64,000 nt of DNA from assembly GCF_023053635.1 (NCBI RefSeq), contig NC_086192.1, forward strand, positions 12,687,501-12,751,500. Reading direction: 5' to 3'. The notes under the pieces were generated by a model that was given only the letters and a program-made list of their open reading frames with translations, searched no databases and had not been told where the DNA came from. This document shows, piece by piece, positions 1-12,241 of this stretch (position 1 is its first letter; every line of letters begins with the position of its first letter). The translations under genes and the position numbers were made by a program. The stretch comes from Elgaria multicarinata webbii (taxonomy: Eukaryota > Chordata > Lepidosauria > Squamata > Anguidae).

Positions 1-204
1 ATCAGAGGGGGGAAAACGCAATGCAATTAGCCTAGGGAAAGAGAGAGATAGAGAGAGAAGAAAACAGCATGAAAAATAAAACGCCTTTCGCCGCAGAAGG
101 GATTTGTTAAAAAGCAATTCTGTGCCGGCACAAGCTTTCTGCACCGCAGACCCCGAGCGCCTCTCCCACAAAATCAACATTTTGCGCCGTGCATGCACGG
201 CTCC

Positions 205-1037
205 TCCTTTGATGCTCCTTGACCTCAAGGTCAAGTGGGGAGATCCTAGATCCATCTTTGTCACTGGATGTCCAGGTGGAGTCTGGGGCACGGAGTACTT
301 GGGGTCAGCTTCGGCTGATCCGCCAGCTACAGCCTTTCCTGGACAGGTGCAACCTAGCCACTGGTAACTTTCCGATTAGACTACTGCAATGCACTCTACA
401 TGGGGCTGCCCTTGAAGACGACGCGGAAGTTGCAGCTAGTGCAAAATGCAGCAGCTAGACTGCTGGCGGGTACATCTTACGGAGACCTCATAACACTGGT
501 CTTAAAGGAACTGCACTGGCTGCCTATACGCTTCCGGTCGGAATGCAAGGTGCTGGTAATGATGTTTAAAGCCCTAAACGGCTTGGGACCTCGATACTTG
601 AGAGAGCGCCTCTCCTTATATATACCTGCCTGAGACCTTAGATCTGTTGAAGGAGCTCTTCTCCGCATCCCACCAATGCAACATATACATTACGATGGGA
701 CAAGGGAGAGGGCTTTCTCTGTGGTGGCCCCCCGGCTGTGGAATGCCCTCCCCTTGGAGGCCCGATTGGCGCCAACGCTGATTTCATTTCGACACCAATT
801 TAAAACATGGCTTTTTAACAAAGCCTTTGATGGTTAAACTCACTGGCACATTGTTTTAACTGTATCTATGGTTTTTAAATTATACATTGTTTTAATTTGG
901 ATCATGGTTTAATTTGTTTTTAACTGTGTATATTTATTGTTTTATACTGTGTGTGTTTATCTGTACGCCGCCCTGAGGTCTTAGTGATATAGGGCGGGAT
1001 ATAAATGTTATAAATAAATAAATAAATAAATAAATAA
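205..1037 (+). mobile_element. L2-type LINE 3' fragment
   Basis: The reverse-transcriptase C-terminal region is recognisable ([34 protein letters not shown]), then the WNALPLEARL-type segment and a 3' UTR ending GGGCGGGATATAAATG with an (AAAT)n tail. It is 5'-truncated and broken. Confidence 0.85.
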
Positions 1038-1560
1038 GATCTCCTTTTCAGAGATCTTGGAAAGACATGATTTTGGCACTCGGGGGAAAACGTTTCGATA
1101 GTGATTGCCTATGTCGCACTCAACAGCATCACTCGTAACTAGGGATAAGTCTGGATTGTACCCTGTGGTGGTCCTAGTTAGAGTAGACCCACTGAAATGA
1201 ATGGGACCCAAGTTACTCTCTCACTGGAAACAACAACGTCTCTTTAGAGCTGTTGGTGTATGGAGGGAGGAACAATTGGTTTGCTTGGGGATTTTAAATT
1301 GTTTGATTGTTTTAATTGATTGGTTATTAATTAGTTTGATTTCTAGTTAGCAGTTTATCTACTGGGTATTATTGAGTTTTGTTTATTTGGTTGCGTTTTG
1401 TACATTTTGGTTAACTGGACTGCGCTCTCGTACAGAGCACAACGTGAACTTGTATTATTATTGTTATTATTAATATTATTGTTTCGTTGTTGTTTATTGT
1501 AATGTGGATTCATCTGACACCGGGTGTTTCACTCCTGTTGAGTTCTGAGTTCCACTTTAA

Positions 1561-1909
1561 CAAGGAGAGGGGAGACATGAGAGCACTCTTCAAATACTTG
1601 AAAGGTTGTCACACAGAGGAGGGCCAGGATCTCTTCTCGATCCTCCCAGAGTGCAGGACACCGAATAACGGGCTCAAGTGACAGGAAGCCAGATTCCAGC
1701 TGGACATCAGGAAAAACTTCCTGACTGTTAGAGCAGTACAACAATGGAACCAGTTACCTAAGGAGGTTGTGGGTTCTCCCACACTAGAGGCCTTCAAGAG
1801 GCAGCTGGACAACCATCTGTCAGGGATGCTTTAGGGTGGATTCCTGCATTGAGCAGGGGGTTGGACTCGATGGCCTTATAGGCCCCTTCCAACTCTACTA
1901 TTCTATGAA
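1561..1909 (+). mobile_element. CR1 LINE 3' fragment
   Basis: Contains the CR1 tail coding segment ([20 protein letters not shown]) and the 3' UTR GGATTCCTGCATTGAGCAGG, ending in the CR1-type TTCTATGA. Confidence 0.88.
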
Positions 1910-2169
1910 TTTCTCAAATCAGTCTCAGAACTGGAGGAACTCAGGATGCCGCGTTACAGAGGCAGAACGTTGGTCCATCAACCTCAGTACTGTTTACACC
2001 AGGAGTGGATAACTGCAGCAGGTCCAGGTAGCATTTGAGCATCCCAGAACACTGTGCTGTCTGTTGGGTACCCCGCAAAAATGTTAATTTTTTAAAAATG
2101 TCATCTGTAGTACTATAGCGTGCCCAAAACAGTAAAATATAGGTCATTTGAAAGGGTTAAATTCAGGTT

Positions 2170-2191
2170 GTTTCTTCTTCTTCTTCTTCTT

Positions 2192-2251
<60 letters not shown>

Positions 2252-2310
2252 TGTATCCCGCCTTTTGCCCAATACTGGGCCTCAAGGCAGCCTACCAAGT
2301 GCTTAAACAC
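2170..2310. repeat. Compound (TTC)n(TTA)n microsatellite with L2 tail
   Basis: About 17 TTC and 10 TTA units (2172-2250) are followed by an antisense LINE tail (ATCCCGCCTTTTGCCCAATA) at 2252-2310. The microsatellite probably grew from the A-rich tail. Confidence 0.8.
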
Positions 2311-2482
2311 TCAAATCAAACTTTCAAAAAAGCTACATTTGACCCTTTTAGCGCTCCATTGGGCTAGACATTTTTGTTAGTTCCCCCCCCCCCGTCTCTG
2401 CCAAATTCGGCAACGCAGTGGGGGCAACACGTTGAGATATATGTGCATCTCACAATATGAACATCCCTGATCTCCTGACTGG

Positions 2483-2894
2483 GGGCATGTCTAGATGAGA
2501 GTTTATCCCGGGGATCGCCCAGGGATCATCCCTGAGCGTCCACATGAAGCACAGCGGATCCCCGGGGCAGAAAGGGATGAGCCTTCCCTTTTCCTGGGAT
2601 AACCAGGACGGCTTTAATCCTGACTTTTCCCGTGGTCTTGGGATCAACCCAGGACCGAGGGACGTGCGGGCTGCCGTCCCGGTTTTCTCCTGGCTCCTCG
2701 CGAAAAAACGTGATGAGCCGGGAACCGGGCACGGTTTCGCTGGCGCGCTTGTGCGCTCTTTTTCATTAAAGAGACACCAAACTGGTGGGCGCGACGTCCT
2801 CTTCCTCCCGGGACGTCACGCGCCGTGTGAGGGCGTGAAAATCACGAGATCCTCCCTTCTCCCTCCTGGAACACCGGGAGGTCTAGCCATGCCC
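2483..2894. mobile_element. Non-autonomous DNA transposon (TAGCTAGAC family, long form)
   Basis: The ends are inverted copies (GGGCATGTCTAGA on the left, TCTAGCCATGCCC on the right) about 412 bp apart, with CCGGGGATCGCCCAGGG blocks inside. It resembles the short TAA-flanked MITEs at 6707 and 41199. No clear target duplication was seen. Confidence 0.55.
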
Positions 2895-3661
2895 TGGGAG
2901 CAGTTGTCCAGGGCTCAGACAGGAGTATTTCTCAGCTCTGTCACAGCCAGGACTGAGTCTGAAACGTTCTGCATCTAAACCAGGTGTTCTGGCACTGGGA
3001 CACCGCCCTGCCTTTGGGACATCTCCCCGTCTCTTAACTCTGCGAAATGCCGTAGAGCGGCGGAAACTACTTCTGCTCCAAAGCGAAACCAGCCACCAAA
3101 GTCCCTTTCGCAACGTCGCTCTCCATCAACCGCCGTAGGCAAGAGCCGTGGGTGGCCAGCTAGCTCAGTGCCTCGCTCCGTCTCAGCCATAAACATGCGG
3201 AATGCTCACCTAGTTCCTTCAAACATTTGGCCGCCAGGATACACCTTAATCTACACTTTGATCTTGCTAATTAAAAAACAGAGAGAGAGACACACACACA
3301 TACACACACACACAACGCTGGCTCTGTTCTCATCATTTGGATCCCTGGGAAAGGTTCCTCACAGGTCAAGTGGAGGGCATGAAACCCCACAGGTTATGAA
3401 CCAACAAGAAGTGTGTCACGGCGGAGGGAGGGTGTCTGGTGTAACTTCAGCCCATTTTCCACCTGTTTTTCCGGGAAGTTTAAAAGGGGGGAAAAGTCAC
3501 AGAATGCCTGAGTTTCTGCACTGCTTTTTCGAAACTCACCTCTCGCTTCAATTTGTTCCCTGTAATCCCACCAGCCCTGTCGGTGTGCTTCACCCGGGTT
3601 TGCTAGCAGAGCGAAAGGATAGAATATCGCCGACTATTATTTTTCAGGCACTGTCAAGGTA

Positions 3662-4088
3662 ACTACCCGTAAACTGCACTCAACATCTAAGGTCCTCCTC
3701 CGAGTGCCTACTCAGAGGGAAGCTCGGAAGATGGCAGCAAGGGAGAGGGCCTTTTCAGCGGTGGCCCCCCGACTGTGGAACGATCTCCCCGATGAAGCTC
3801 GCCTGGCACCAACGTTGTTATCTTTTCAGTGCCAAATCAAGACTTTTCTCTTCTCCCAGGCATTTAACAGCATTTAACAACACTAAGTTGTTTTTAACTG
3901 TTGTCTTTAAATGGACACTGTTGTTTTTATACTGTTGTTTTTATGTTTCTGATGGTTTTTAAATTTTGTATATACTTTAAAAAAATATTTACTGTTTTTA
4001 ACTTTTGTAAACTGCCCAGAGAGCTTTGGCTATGGGGCGGTATATAAATGTAATAAATAAATAAATAAATAAATATAAATAAATAAAA
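3662..4088 (+). mobile_element. L2-type LINE 3' end
   Basis: Contains GTGGCCCCCCGACTGTGGAA (V-A-P-R-L-W coding motif) and a 3' UTR with CCCAGAGAGCTTTGGC and a TATAAATGTAATAAATAAA tail. Confidence 0.85.
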
Positions 4089-4089
4089 G

Positions 4090-5514
4090 AACAGTTCTCT
4101 GCCCCTACGGGATTACAGTCTAAATTATGATGCCAAAGAAACAGAGGAAGTGGAGAACAGTGGATGCCAGGGTAAACTGCGAAGGGGGAAGGTAAAAGCA
4201 GGACGGTCCTGCTCTTTCAAATATCAATCACGCCCGCTTCGTTTTTGACCCTCAATTTTGGAATCCATCAAGCCCACACTTGGAAGCAAGGAAGGCGCCC
4301 GTCGCAACAGAGGCCAAATTACAGCTGCCGTTCTGCACACAAACCTGTAATCTGTAAAGAATTCGAACTACCAGGGAGAAAACAAATTAAGGCCACAATG
4401 AAAAGGAGAAAAAAAAAATAGAGAGAGAGAGAGAGAATTAGACAGGCCTCTATTTAAGCATAGCTCTTTTTGAGGTCGGGCATGAAGAGGCAGAGAGAAA
4501 GAGAGAGTTTTATTTGTTGATGAGTTGTTCAAGTTTCCATGAAATTGGGCGGGTGGCATCCACCGTCCCCCGTAATTAGCTCTCGTTTCTGGAGCAGCAC
4601 AAAATGAGTCCCACGTGCTCAGGGTAGAGAGCGGGGGGGATTTCTCTTAGCTCTTCTAGGGCCTTGGTCAGCTCATGCTTCAGAGCCGCTTTCATCAAAC
4701 TCTGCCTCCGATCCAGGAGGTAATACATAGCTGTCAGAACCAGTAGCTGTTGACAGCGTTGGCCTCCATGCCTTGGTGCAATCTTCATTTCAAGGCATCT
4801 CAACCGGTGGTCGCCGTTGCATCTTGCGGCGATAAATCCCACAACGCGATGTGGTTTTCAGCGGAGTTATTGCCCCATTTTTCTTTTGCCCGCAATCGCC
4901 AGCCTCTCCATGCCACCGGGTGACACAGAGTTCTTCAGGGGAAGAAAAAAACTCTGTCCGTGACAGGAAGTTCAGGGATTTTGCACACTCTCTGTCGTTT
5001 CAGGGAATCGCCTCGCGCGGCAGCTGGCCTGCTGCACGTAGCGGAGGATTGTGGGATGTGTTCGAGAGGGCGTAGTTCAAGCAGAGCACCGGCTAGGCCC
5101 GTCACTCTGTGTAAAGCAAGAAGGCACCCCAGGACACGCAAAATGCATTCCTATAGCTTCACGTTGCAGAGGAAGACCACTCAGTATGGGCTTCTTAGTT
5201 TAGGGAAGAAGAAAAGAGACCATGGGGAGGGGATGGAGAAGGAGGGGAACACAACAGAGGCTTACATAATTATGTATGGTGTGTAGGAAGTGGAGAGAGT
5301 TTTTTTCTCCCTCTGTAGAACTTAGGGTCATCCAAAAGGAATTGGGCAAAAGAAAAATCGAAAAGACGAGGGATGATCCACTTCGGAGCTTTCAAATCAG
5401 CCTCGATCCATCTCATGACACTTTTGGTCTGGTCCAACCCGCTTCCAAAAATGGCCCCTTACAGCTCCCATAGTCTGAACATTCGATTTAGGCAATGATA
5501 GAGCCACCATCTTC
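4090..5514. other. Intronic stretch without a recognised element
   Basis: Mostly unique-looking sequence. An 88-codon minus-strand frame at 4842-4576 (ends EHVGLILCCSRNES) is open but matches no family I know and has no convincing splice sites. Also contains a (GA)n tract near 4420. Confidence 0.5.
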
Positions 5515-6126
5515 CTTAAACTTCAACTGGTACAAAACAGGGCAGCACGGTTACGAACAGGGATTGGCAGACGAGACCACATCACGCCAGTCCTTTTCCA
5601 GCTTCATTGGCTGCCAGTCCAGGTCCAGGCCCTGATTCAAAGTGCTGGTATTAACATTTAAAGCCCTAAACGGCTTGGGGCCAGGCTATCTGAAGGAACG
5701 CCTCCTCCCATATGTACCTGCCCGGACCCTAAGGTCATCCTCAGGGGTCCTTCTCCGTGAGCCCCTGCCAAAGGAAGTGAGGCAGGTGGCTACCAGGAGG
5801 AGCAGGGCCTTCTCCGCTGTGGCACCCCGGCTGTGGAATGAGCTCCCTAAGGAGGTTCGCTTGGCACCTACATTAAATGCCTTTAGACACCAGGTGAAGA
5901 CCTTTTTATCCTCCCAGCATTTTAACAGTCTATAAAGAAATTTTAACTCGGTGTTTTAAATTTGTAATCATGCATTGCTGCTGTTTTTATCTGGTTGAGC
6001 TTTTATATTGTATTTTATATTATGGTTTTATATTTGAATTGTCTTAAATTTGCAAACCGCCCAGAGAGCTCCGGCTATTGGGCGGTATAGAAATGCAATA
6101 AATAAATAAATAAATAAATAAATAAA
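5515..6126 (+). mobile_element. L2-type LINE 3' fragment
   Basis: Encodes broken [20 protein letters not shown] and AVAPRLWNELPKEVRLAPT segments, then CCCAGAGAGCTCCGGCTATT and an (AAAT)n tail. Confidence 0.87.
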
Positions 6127-6219
6127 TGTGGCATCTCTCATCAAGGGTGGATGGCTGCCAAACAGGTCAGGTCAGTGGCTCACCATCGTTCCGAATAAGG
6201 CCAAAGAGGCCTGAATTGC

Positions 6220-6345
6220 TTCGGGCTTGGTCCGCTCTGCTCTGGGGATCACTTCGGGACTGATCTGGATTCAGACCGAGGCAGGTCTAATCATCCCGCT
6301 TGGGTTCAGGAACCAGATTCGGACCCGAGGCGGTGCACAGCCCTA
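6220..6345. mobile_element. hAT-like MITE fragment
   Basis: The right end (CGGTGCACAGCCCTA) and the internal GGACCCGAGG/GATCTGGATTCAGACCGAGG composition match the complete element at 54200-54720. Left boundary approximate. Confidence 0.5.
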
Positions 6346-6553
6346 GAAAATACTCTGCTAAAAACAACATCGCTTTACGGAACAGTGCAACAGCGGCCAC
6401 CGGGTTATATGCCCTTAAAAGATACGGCAAATGGACGGAGGATAAAGCTACCAAGGGATAGTTATGCCAGCTATACGTCCCCTCCTGGTTCAGAGTACCA
6501 GTTGCGGAGAGCAACAAGGAAGGGAAATATCTGACCGGCCACGGCAGAAAGCA

Positions 6554-6609
6554 CAGAGCGCTTCGGCTATTGGGCGATATAGAACTGTAATAAATATATA
6601 AAATAAATA
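6554..6609 (+). mobile_element. L2 tail fragment
   Basis: A very short 3' end: GCTTCGGCTATTGGGCGATA followed by an A-rich tail. Confidence 0.7.
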
Positions 6610-6706
6610 GGATGCTGGATTAGGTCAGCCTTTGGTCAGCTCCGGCAAAGCTCTTCTGTCAGTCCGGCTAAACGATACAGGATGGAGAGCTTGATGCACA
6701 GACTAA

Positions 6707-6847
6707 GGCCATAGCTAGACCTAAGGTTTATCCCTGGATCGCCCAGGGGTCAAACCTGTTCACCTAGGTGACACACAGGGGATCCAGTGCTCAGGCAGGG
6801 GCGAACCTGGGATGATCCCAGGATAAACCTTAGGTCTAGCTCTGGCC
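6707..6847. mobile_element. Harbinger-like MITE (141 bp)
   Basis: Near-perfect terminal inverted repeats beginning GGCC(A)TAGCTAGACC / GGCCAGAGCTAGACC and running through AAGGTTTATCC. It is flanked by the 3-bp duplication TAA (6704-6706 and 6848-6850), typical of PIF/Harbinger insertion. Confidence 0.8.
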
Positions 6848-6850
6848 TAA

Positions 6851-8462
6851 GACAGGCCCTGGATTTACGGATGTTTGGCTGATGTTTCATTACGACGTTC
6901 CTTTAACGCAGCAACCTGGCGTCTTCCACGTGTGTCGGACTAGAAGCCCCAGCCAGTGTCTTGAAGGGTAAGGCTTTTGTTCGGTAGTAGTGTATGCCAA
7001 AGAATCCAATTCCAGGCCTTTGCAGGTAGGGTTAAAAAAAAAAAAGACTCCTGTTTGAAAGCTGGGAGAATCACGGCCAGACAATGTAGCAAATATAAAA
7101 CAAGATGGACCAATAGTATACCAAACGGTTTCCTATGTCGTCGTCCCCCTTCCCCACTGCTATTTTTTTCACTGCATCATCTCCCTAACCTTAAGGACTA
7201 GAAACTTACTTTTTCCAGTTTAAAACAACATCAACAGAGAGCTTCAGAACGCTACCCTTGGCATCCAATATATATTTTCCCCCCCCCTTTCCTTTTGCTT
7301 TTTTGTGGTCTGTGCCCAGAATCGCATGACACCGATCCTGGCCTTGAGGGAGGTAGAACGATCCTCCGGACATTCGTGGCTTCTGGAACGCGCCACTGAG
7401 GAATGGGTTCATTCTCCTGAAGCGACATTTAAAGATTTTCTATGCACAGTGTCCTGAGAGGGGAAGTGCATTTGTGCAACGGAACCCCCCGCCCTCTTTT
7501 TCCACTGCAGGCTAATTTCAGTTTGAGCGGCTCAATAGCTACTGCCTTACATAAATACACAGACAGCAAGCTACAAGCCTAAGTAATAATCTTGTGGCAA
7601 GCTCATCCACTTAATTGTCAACAGGCCGAAATTTCAAGCAACAGGGCCACGGCTAAATTATAGGGGGAGCCGTGCTGCGCTTCGTAATTTGATTTGGAAA
7701 TTTGCAAGACAAAAAACACGGCGCCGCGTTCGCCTGGGCCAACGCGCAGGGATGCGAAGTCCACTTTGAAAAAGGCAGATCCCCGGAGGTGTGAAGCCGA
7801 AGGCGTTTCTGCGTTTCTTCCGCCACGGAGACTTGCATCACTCCTGGCTTGTTCCCTTGATATCTTTCTTTATCGTTTATTTACATCTTCCCGGACCATT
7901 CCTTCAGAAAGCGGCTTGCAGGGACCAATATAAAGATGTAAAGCGACAACACATTTCATAAAAAGAGGATGTTTTTCGATTTGCGCGGCCAGAGGACGTG
8001 GACGGGGTCCTTGGGAGTAGCGAAGCCTGCTACATGTCTGAGGGACGCTTGCCCTTCGTGGCTTGGCGAACCCGGCAGCGGGGTTGGGGTGTGTGAACTG
8101 GACAAGTGCGTAAGGTCAGTAGTGAATGGCGCTTTAGGGAAAAGGTCAATTCCGTCTTGGTGAGATCACTGCTCGATAAACCCTCCCGTGAGGGATAACT
8201 TCTGGCTGGTCTCCAATATTCCATTCTAGGGCAAGGTGCAACTTCTCAGCTCCAGTGATTTCTGGATGAGGTCAATCGTCCAGATCTGTTTCAATCTGGC
8301 GTCATGCCTGGTTATGGGACAAAGGCTGCTTTGGTCACCTTGAAGGACATACGGCGTTGCCTCGTGGCCGTTTGTCTGTTTAGCCCACTGGGGTCTACTC
8401 TGAGCAGCAGCTGATTTCCAGGAACTCAGACTAGGGCGAAGTGGACATACCAGGAAACAAAT
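6851..8462. other. Intronic stretch without a recognised element
   Basis: No confident repeat or exon was recognised on either strand. Confidence 0.45.
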
Positions 8463-8463
8463 A

Positions 8464-8680
8464 TTATTTTATTTACATCCCACCGTTTTTCCTCCAAGGA
8501 ACCCAAGGCGGCGTACATAACCGTTTCGTCCTCACAACAACAACCCTGTGAGGTAGGCTGAGCTGAGTCTGTGAGTGGCCCAAAGTCACCCAGTGAGCTT
8601 CCATGGCTGAGTGGGGACTAGAACCCAGATCTCCCGACTCCCAGTCCAACACTCTAACCACTACACCCCACTGGCTCTTA
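8464..8680 (-). mobile_element. tRNA-derived SINE
   Basis: Reverse orientation. The tRNA-like head (GGACTGGGAGTC, GGTTCTAGTCCCCA-type B box) reads on the minus strand, followed by GGGTGACTTTGGGCC, ACAGGGTTGTTG and a CATCCCACC tail on the plus strand. Confidence 0.8.
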
Positions 8681-8751
8681 CACTCTACTGCTGAGCTATG
8701 GCGACATTCCCAAGGAGGAGAAAGAAGAGGTCCCCACTGAGCAGCCCTTAA

Positions 8752-9333
8752 CATAGAATCATAGAATAGTAGAGTTGGAAGGGGCCTATAAGGCCATCAA
8801 GTCCAACCCCGTGTTCATTGCAGGAGTCCACCTGAAAGCATCCATGACAGAGGGCTTCCAGTGTGGGAGAGCCCATGACCTCCCTCAGTCATTGGATCCA
8901 TTGTTTTTCCTGATGTCCAGCCGGAATCTGGCTTCCTTTAACTTGAGCCCATTATTCCATGTCCTGCACTCTGGGAGGATCGAGAAGAGATCCTGGCCCT
9001 CCTCTGTGTGACAACCTTTTAAGTATTTGAAGAGTGCTCTCATGTCTCCCCTCAGTCTTCCCTTCTCCAGCCTAAACATGCCCAGTTCTTTCAGTCTCTC
9101 CTCATCGAGCCTTGTTATCAGACCCCTGATCATCCTCTAAACCCCCTCCAGCTTGTCTGCGTCCTCCTTGAATTGTAGAGCCCAGAACTGGATGCAATAC
9201 TCAAGATGAGGCCTAACCGGGGCCGCACAGAGAGGAACCAGTACTTTGCGCAATTTCGAAGCTTTACTTCTATGAATGCAGCCCCAAATAGCATTTGCTT
9301 TCTTTGCAGCTGCATCACACTGTTGGCTCACAT
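8752..9333 (-). mobile_element. CR1 LINE 3' fragment
   Basis: Begins (plus strand) with the CATAGAATCATAGAATAG tail. The minus strand encodes [20 protein letters not shown] and the ALQFKEDADKLE-type segment of the CR1 RT C-terminus. Confidence 0.88.
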
Positions 9334-9485
9334 CCTTAAGAGGTGCCAGAAACTGCTCTGTAGCTTGATACGCAAATGTTTAAAAACACCCAACCAACCA
9401 ACTCACCCACCTTGCTCTCCCCTCTCTAGAACATCACTTTAAAAAAAAGACGATGCAACAGGGCTAGCTTTAGAGGCCCCAAAAC

Positions 9486-9717
9486 CAGAAGCCAGATTCC
9501 AGCTGGACATCAGGAAAAACTTCCTGACTGTTAGAGCAGTACGACAATGGAACCAGTGACCTAGGGAGGTAGTGGGCTCTCCCACACTAGAGGCCTTCAA
9601 GAGGCAGCTGGACAACCACCTGTCAGGGATGCTTTAGGGTGGATTCCTGCATTGAGCAGGGGGTTGGACTTGATGGCCTTGTAGGCCCCTTCCAACTCTG
9701 CTATTCGATGATTCTAT
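9486..9717 (+). mobile_element. CR1 LINE 3' fragment
   Basis: Starts at the AAGCCAGATTCCAGCTGG segment and ends in GATTCTATG. Confidence 0.87.
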
Positions 9718-9969
9718 GTTTCTAGGGCCTCAAAGCCACCAGGGCCCCTAAATCACCGGAGCCCCGAAACCAGCACCTGACTCCCTTCCCTAACTTTGCT
9801 ATTCTTTCTGCTTTGCATGGAAGGTCAGATGCAGCCTAGTCAGATTTCAGCTTGCACGTCCGTCCCATCTCTTCAAACCTCCGAGGGGGGGGGATCTGAT
9901 ATTGATGCTGTGTTCAAGTCCCCAACCTCACCCAGCCCAAAAACGCTCAAACCAGCCCTGAAAAGGCCT

Positions 9970-9975
<6 letters not shown>

Positions 9976-10018
<43 letters not shown>
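9976..10018. repeat. (CA)n microsatellite
   Basis: Uninterrupted CA dinucleotide run of about 21 units. Confidence 0.95.
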
Positions 10019-10020
<2 letters not shown>

Positions 10021-10659
10021 CCACACCCCTTGCCGGCCCATTAAAACTGTGACAACACTGCAGTGGAGTCTAAAATTATATCTCCTAAATTATATACATT
10101 AATACGCCGCGGATGTCATCATAAAGAATGTGTGTAATTACAGTACGCTCTCGTAACCACAGCTCCCGTTGCAGAAAGGCCGGCCTTCTGGGTTGCCCCC
10201 CCCCCCAAAAAAAACCCCACTCGCCCGCTGCGCCTTCCCGTTCTGCAAAAATAGAACCGACTTTCAGCAAAGAGCAACCAGCGGACATTTCAGGCCTGCT
10301 TCCCCCACCCACACTTTTGACAGCCAGCGCAAGAGACCCACGAGGTACACGGGTTCTATTTCCGGGATTTCAGCTATGCTGGTGTAATCAGAAGCCGTTT
10401 TCGGATGGCCCGGGCTATTCTGAGATCGTGATGCTGACTTGACATTTCTCTTCCCTCCCTCCCTCCCCCCCCCCACCCCCGGCCACCAAAGAAATCCACG
10501 AAAAATGTGACATCGGAACGGTGACCGAAGACACAAGCCCAGTTCTGGATCCTCACGTGAAAGTGGGGATCGGGAAACGTGGCAAAAGATCGCACCCGCA
10601 GCTTCCTTGATGGTCAGGGCTGCACAGGCAACCGCTTTACTGGAGACAATGTATTTTTC

Positions 10660-10985
10660 ATTGCAATTATATAATGCATTTCCTGCAAGGAGCTCAACTT
10701 TTAACATGGTTTTCTTCCCCCACGCTCACAACACCCCTGCGGAGTAGGGCGATGTATTTATTTTTCCTTACAGTGATATAATGCACGTCCTCCAAGGAGT
10801 TCAACAGGGTGCACGTGGTTCTCTTCCCCCACTTTTAACCTCACAACACCCCTGCGGAGTAGGGCGATTTATTTATTTTTCCTTACAGTGATATAATGCA
10901 CGTCCTCCAAGGAGTTCAACAGGGTACACGTGGTTCCCTTCCCCCACTTTTAACCTCACAACACCCCTGTGGAGTAGGTTACATG
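10660..10985. repeat. 115-bp tandem repeat, nearly three units
   Basis: CAGTGATATAATGCACGTCC recurs at 10771 and 10886 with a diverged first unit near 10660. Each unit ends in TCACAACACCCCTGYGGAGTAGG, which resembles antisense SINE sequence. Confidence 0.85.
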
Positions 10986-11053
10986 GAGAGAATGAGGGAG
11001 ATGGTGACCATCATGGCTAAGGTCTCCCAGGCCTAGTCCAAAACTCTTCACCC

Positions 11054-11430
11054 AGGGGTGGGGAACGTCTGGTCAGTGGAACAAATACGCCCCACCCCAG
11101 GCCACGCCTCCTCTTCCTGGGCCACACCCCAGTTCCCCAAGTGGCAATCAGGGGGTGGGAGGGGCCGAAGCTGGCAGTGGGAGGGGCTAAATCCAAGAGT
11201 GGGCAGGGAAACCCCTTCTTTTCCACCCCACCCTGCACAGAAACGAGAAGGGTGGCACCCATAAGGAGGGACTGCGGGATGGATTGGAGGCTGGTGGGGT
11301 TCCCCACCTCAAGGACCACACACCCTCTGAGAAAATCAGGGGGGGTCACATGACAGTAGTGGGCGGAGTCAAGACCAGAAGTGGGTGGTTCCTCTCTCTC
11401 TCTTTTTGTTGCACGTCTGACCCGTAAAAA
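11054..11430. mobile_element. Possible hAT-type element
   Basis: Starts with CAGGGGTGGGGAAC, the terminal motif of several squamate hAT MITEs, and is G-rich throughout. The right end was not located. Confidence 0.3.
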
Positions 11431-11463
11431 GCTCTCCCCCCTCCCTTGCTCCATCTGGCAGCC

Positions 11464-11660
11464 AGGGTGGCGTAGTGGTTACAGCGTTGAACTGGGACTC
11501 GAAAGGCCTGGTTTCAAGTCCGTCCCCCTCAGCCAAGAAGCTCCACTGGGTGACTTTGGGCCACTGTCTCTCAGCCTAACCTACCCCACAGGGTTGTTGT
11601 GAGGACAAAATGGAGTATTCCGTTTTGGCTCCTTGCAAGAGGGGGGAAAAAGGAGGGCTA
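11464..11660 (+). mobile_element. tRNA-derived SINE
   Basis: A-box-like GGCGTAGTGGTTACAGCG and B-box-like GGTTTCAAGTCC are followed by CACTGGGTGACTTTGGGCC and CACAGGGTTGTTGTGAGGA. Confidence 0.85.
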
Positions 11661-11663
11661 TAA

Positions 11664-12241
11664 GACTGATTCTGGCCCGTTTGCTTTGGCTGCCTGTATG
11701 TTTCCGAGCCCAATTCAAGGTGCTGGTTTTAACCTATAAAGCCCTACATGGCTTGGGACCACAATACCTGATGGAACGCTTCTCCTAACGTGAACCTACC
11801 CGTACACTGCGATCAACATCTAAGGTCCTCCTCCGAGGGAAGCTCAGAGGATGGCAACAAGGAAGAGGGCCTTTTCAGTGGTGGCCCCCCAATTCTGGAA
11901 TGATCTCCCCAACGAGGCTCACCTGGCACCAACATTGTTACCTTGTTGGCGCTAGGTCAAGATTTTTCTCTTCTTACAGGCATTTAACAGCATTTAGCAA
12001 CATGAGCTGTTTGTTTTAACAGACCCATAAGGATATTGTTGTTTTTTATTTATTATTATTATTTATTGCATTTTTATACCGCCCAACAGCCGAAGCTCCG
12101 TGGGCAGTTTTTATGCTTTTTATGTTTTTAAACTTAGTATATTTGTTTTTAATGTTCATTGTTTTTAACTTCTGTAAACCGCCCAGAGAGCTTCAGCTAT
12201 GGGGCGTTATAGACATGTCATAAAATAAATAAATATAAATG
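11664..12241 (+). mobile_element. L2-type LINE 3' fragment with nested insertion
   Basis: RT C-terminal remnants (KVLVLTYKALHGLGPQYL) and a standard 3' UTR. The 3' UTR is interrupted at about 12044-12107 by an inverted L2 tail piece (ATACCGCCCAACAGCCGAAG). Confidence 0.82.
12044..12107 (-). mobile_element. L2 tail piece, inverted, nested in L2
   Basis: A 60-bp antisense L2 3' terminus including its TTTATTATTATT tail lies inside the 3' UTR of the surrounding plus-strand L2. Confidence 0.72.
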
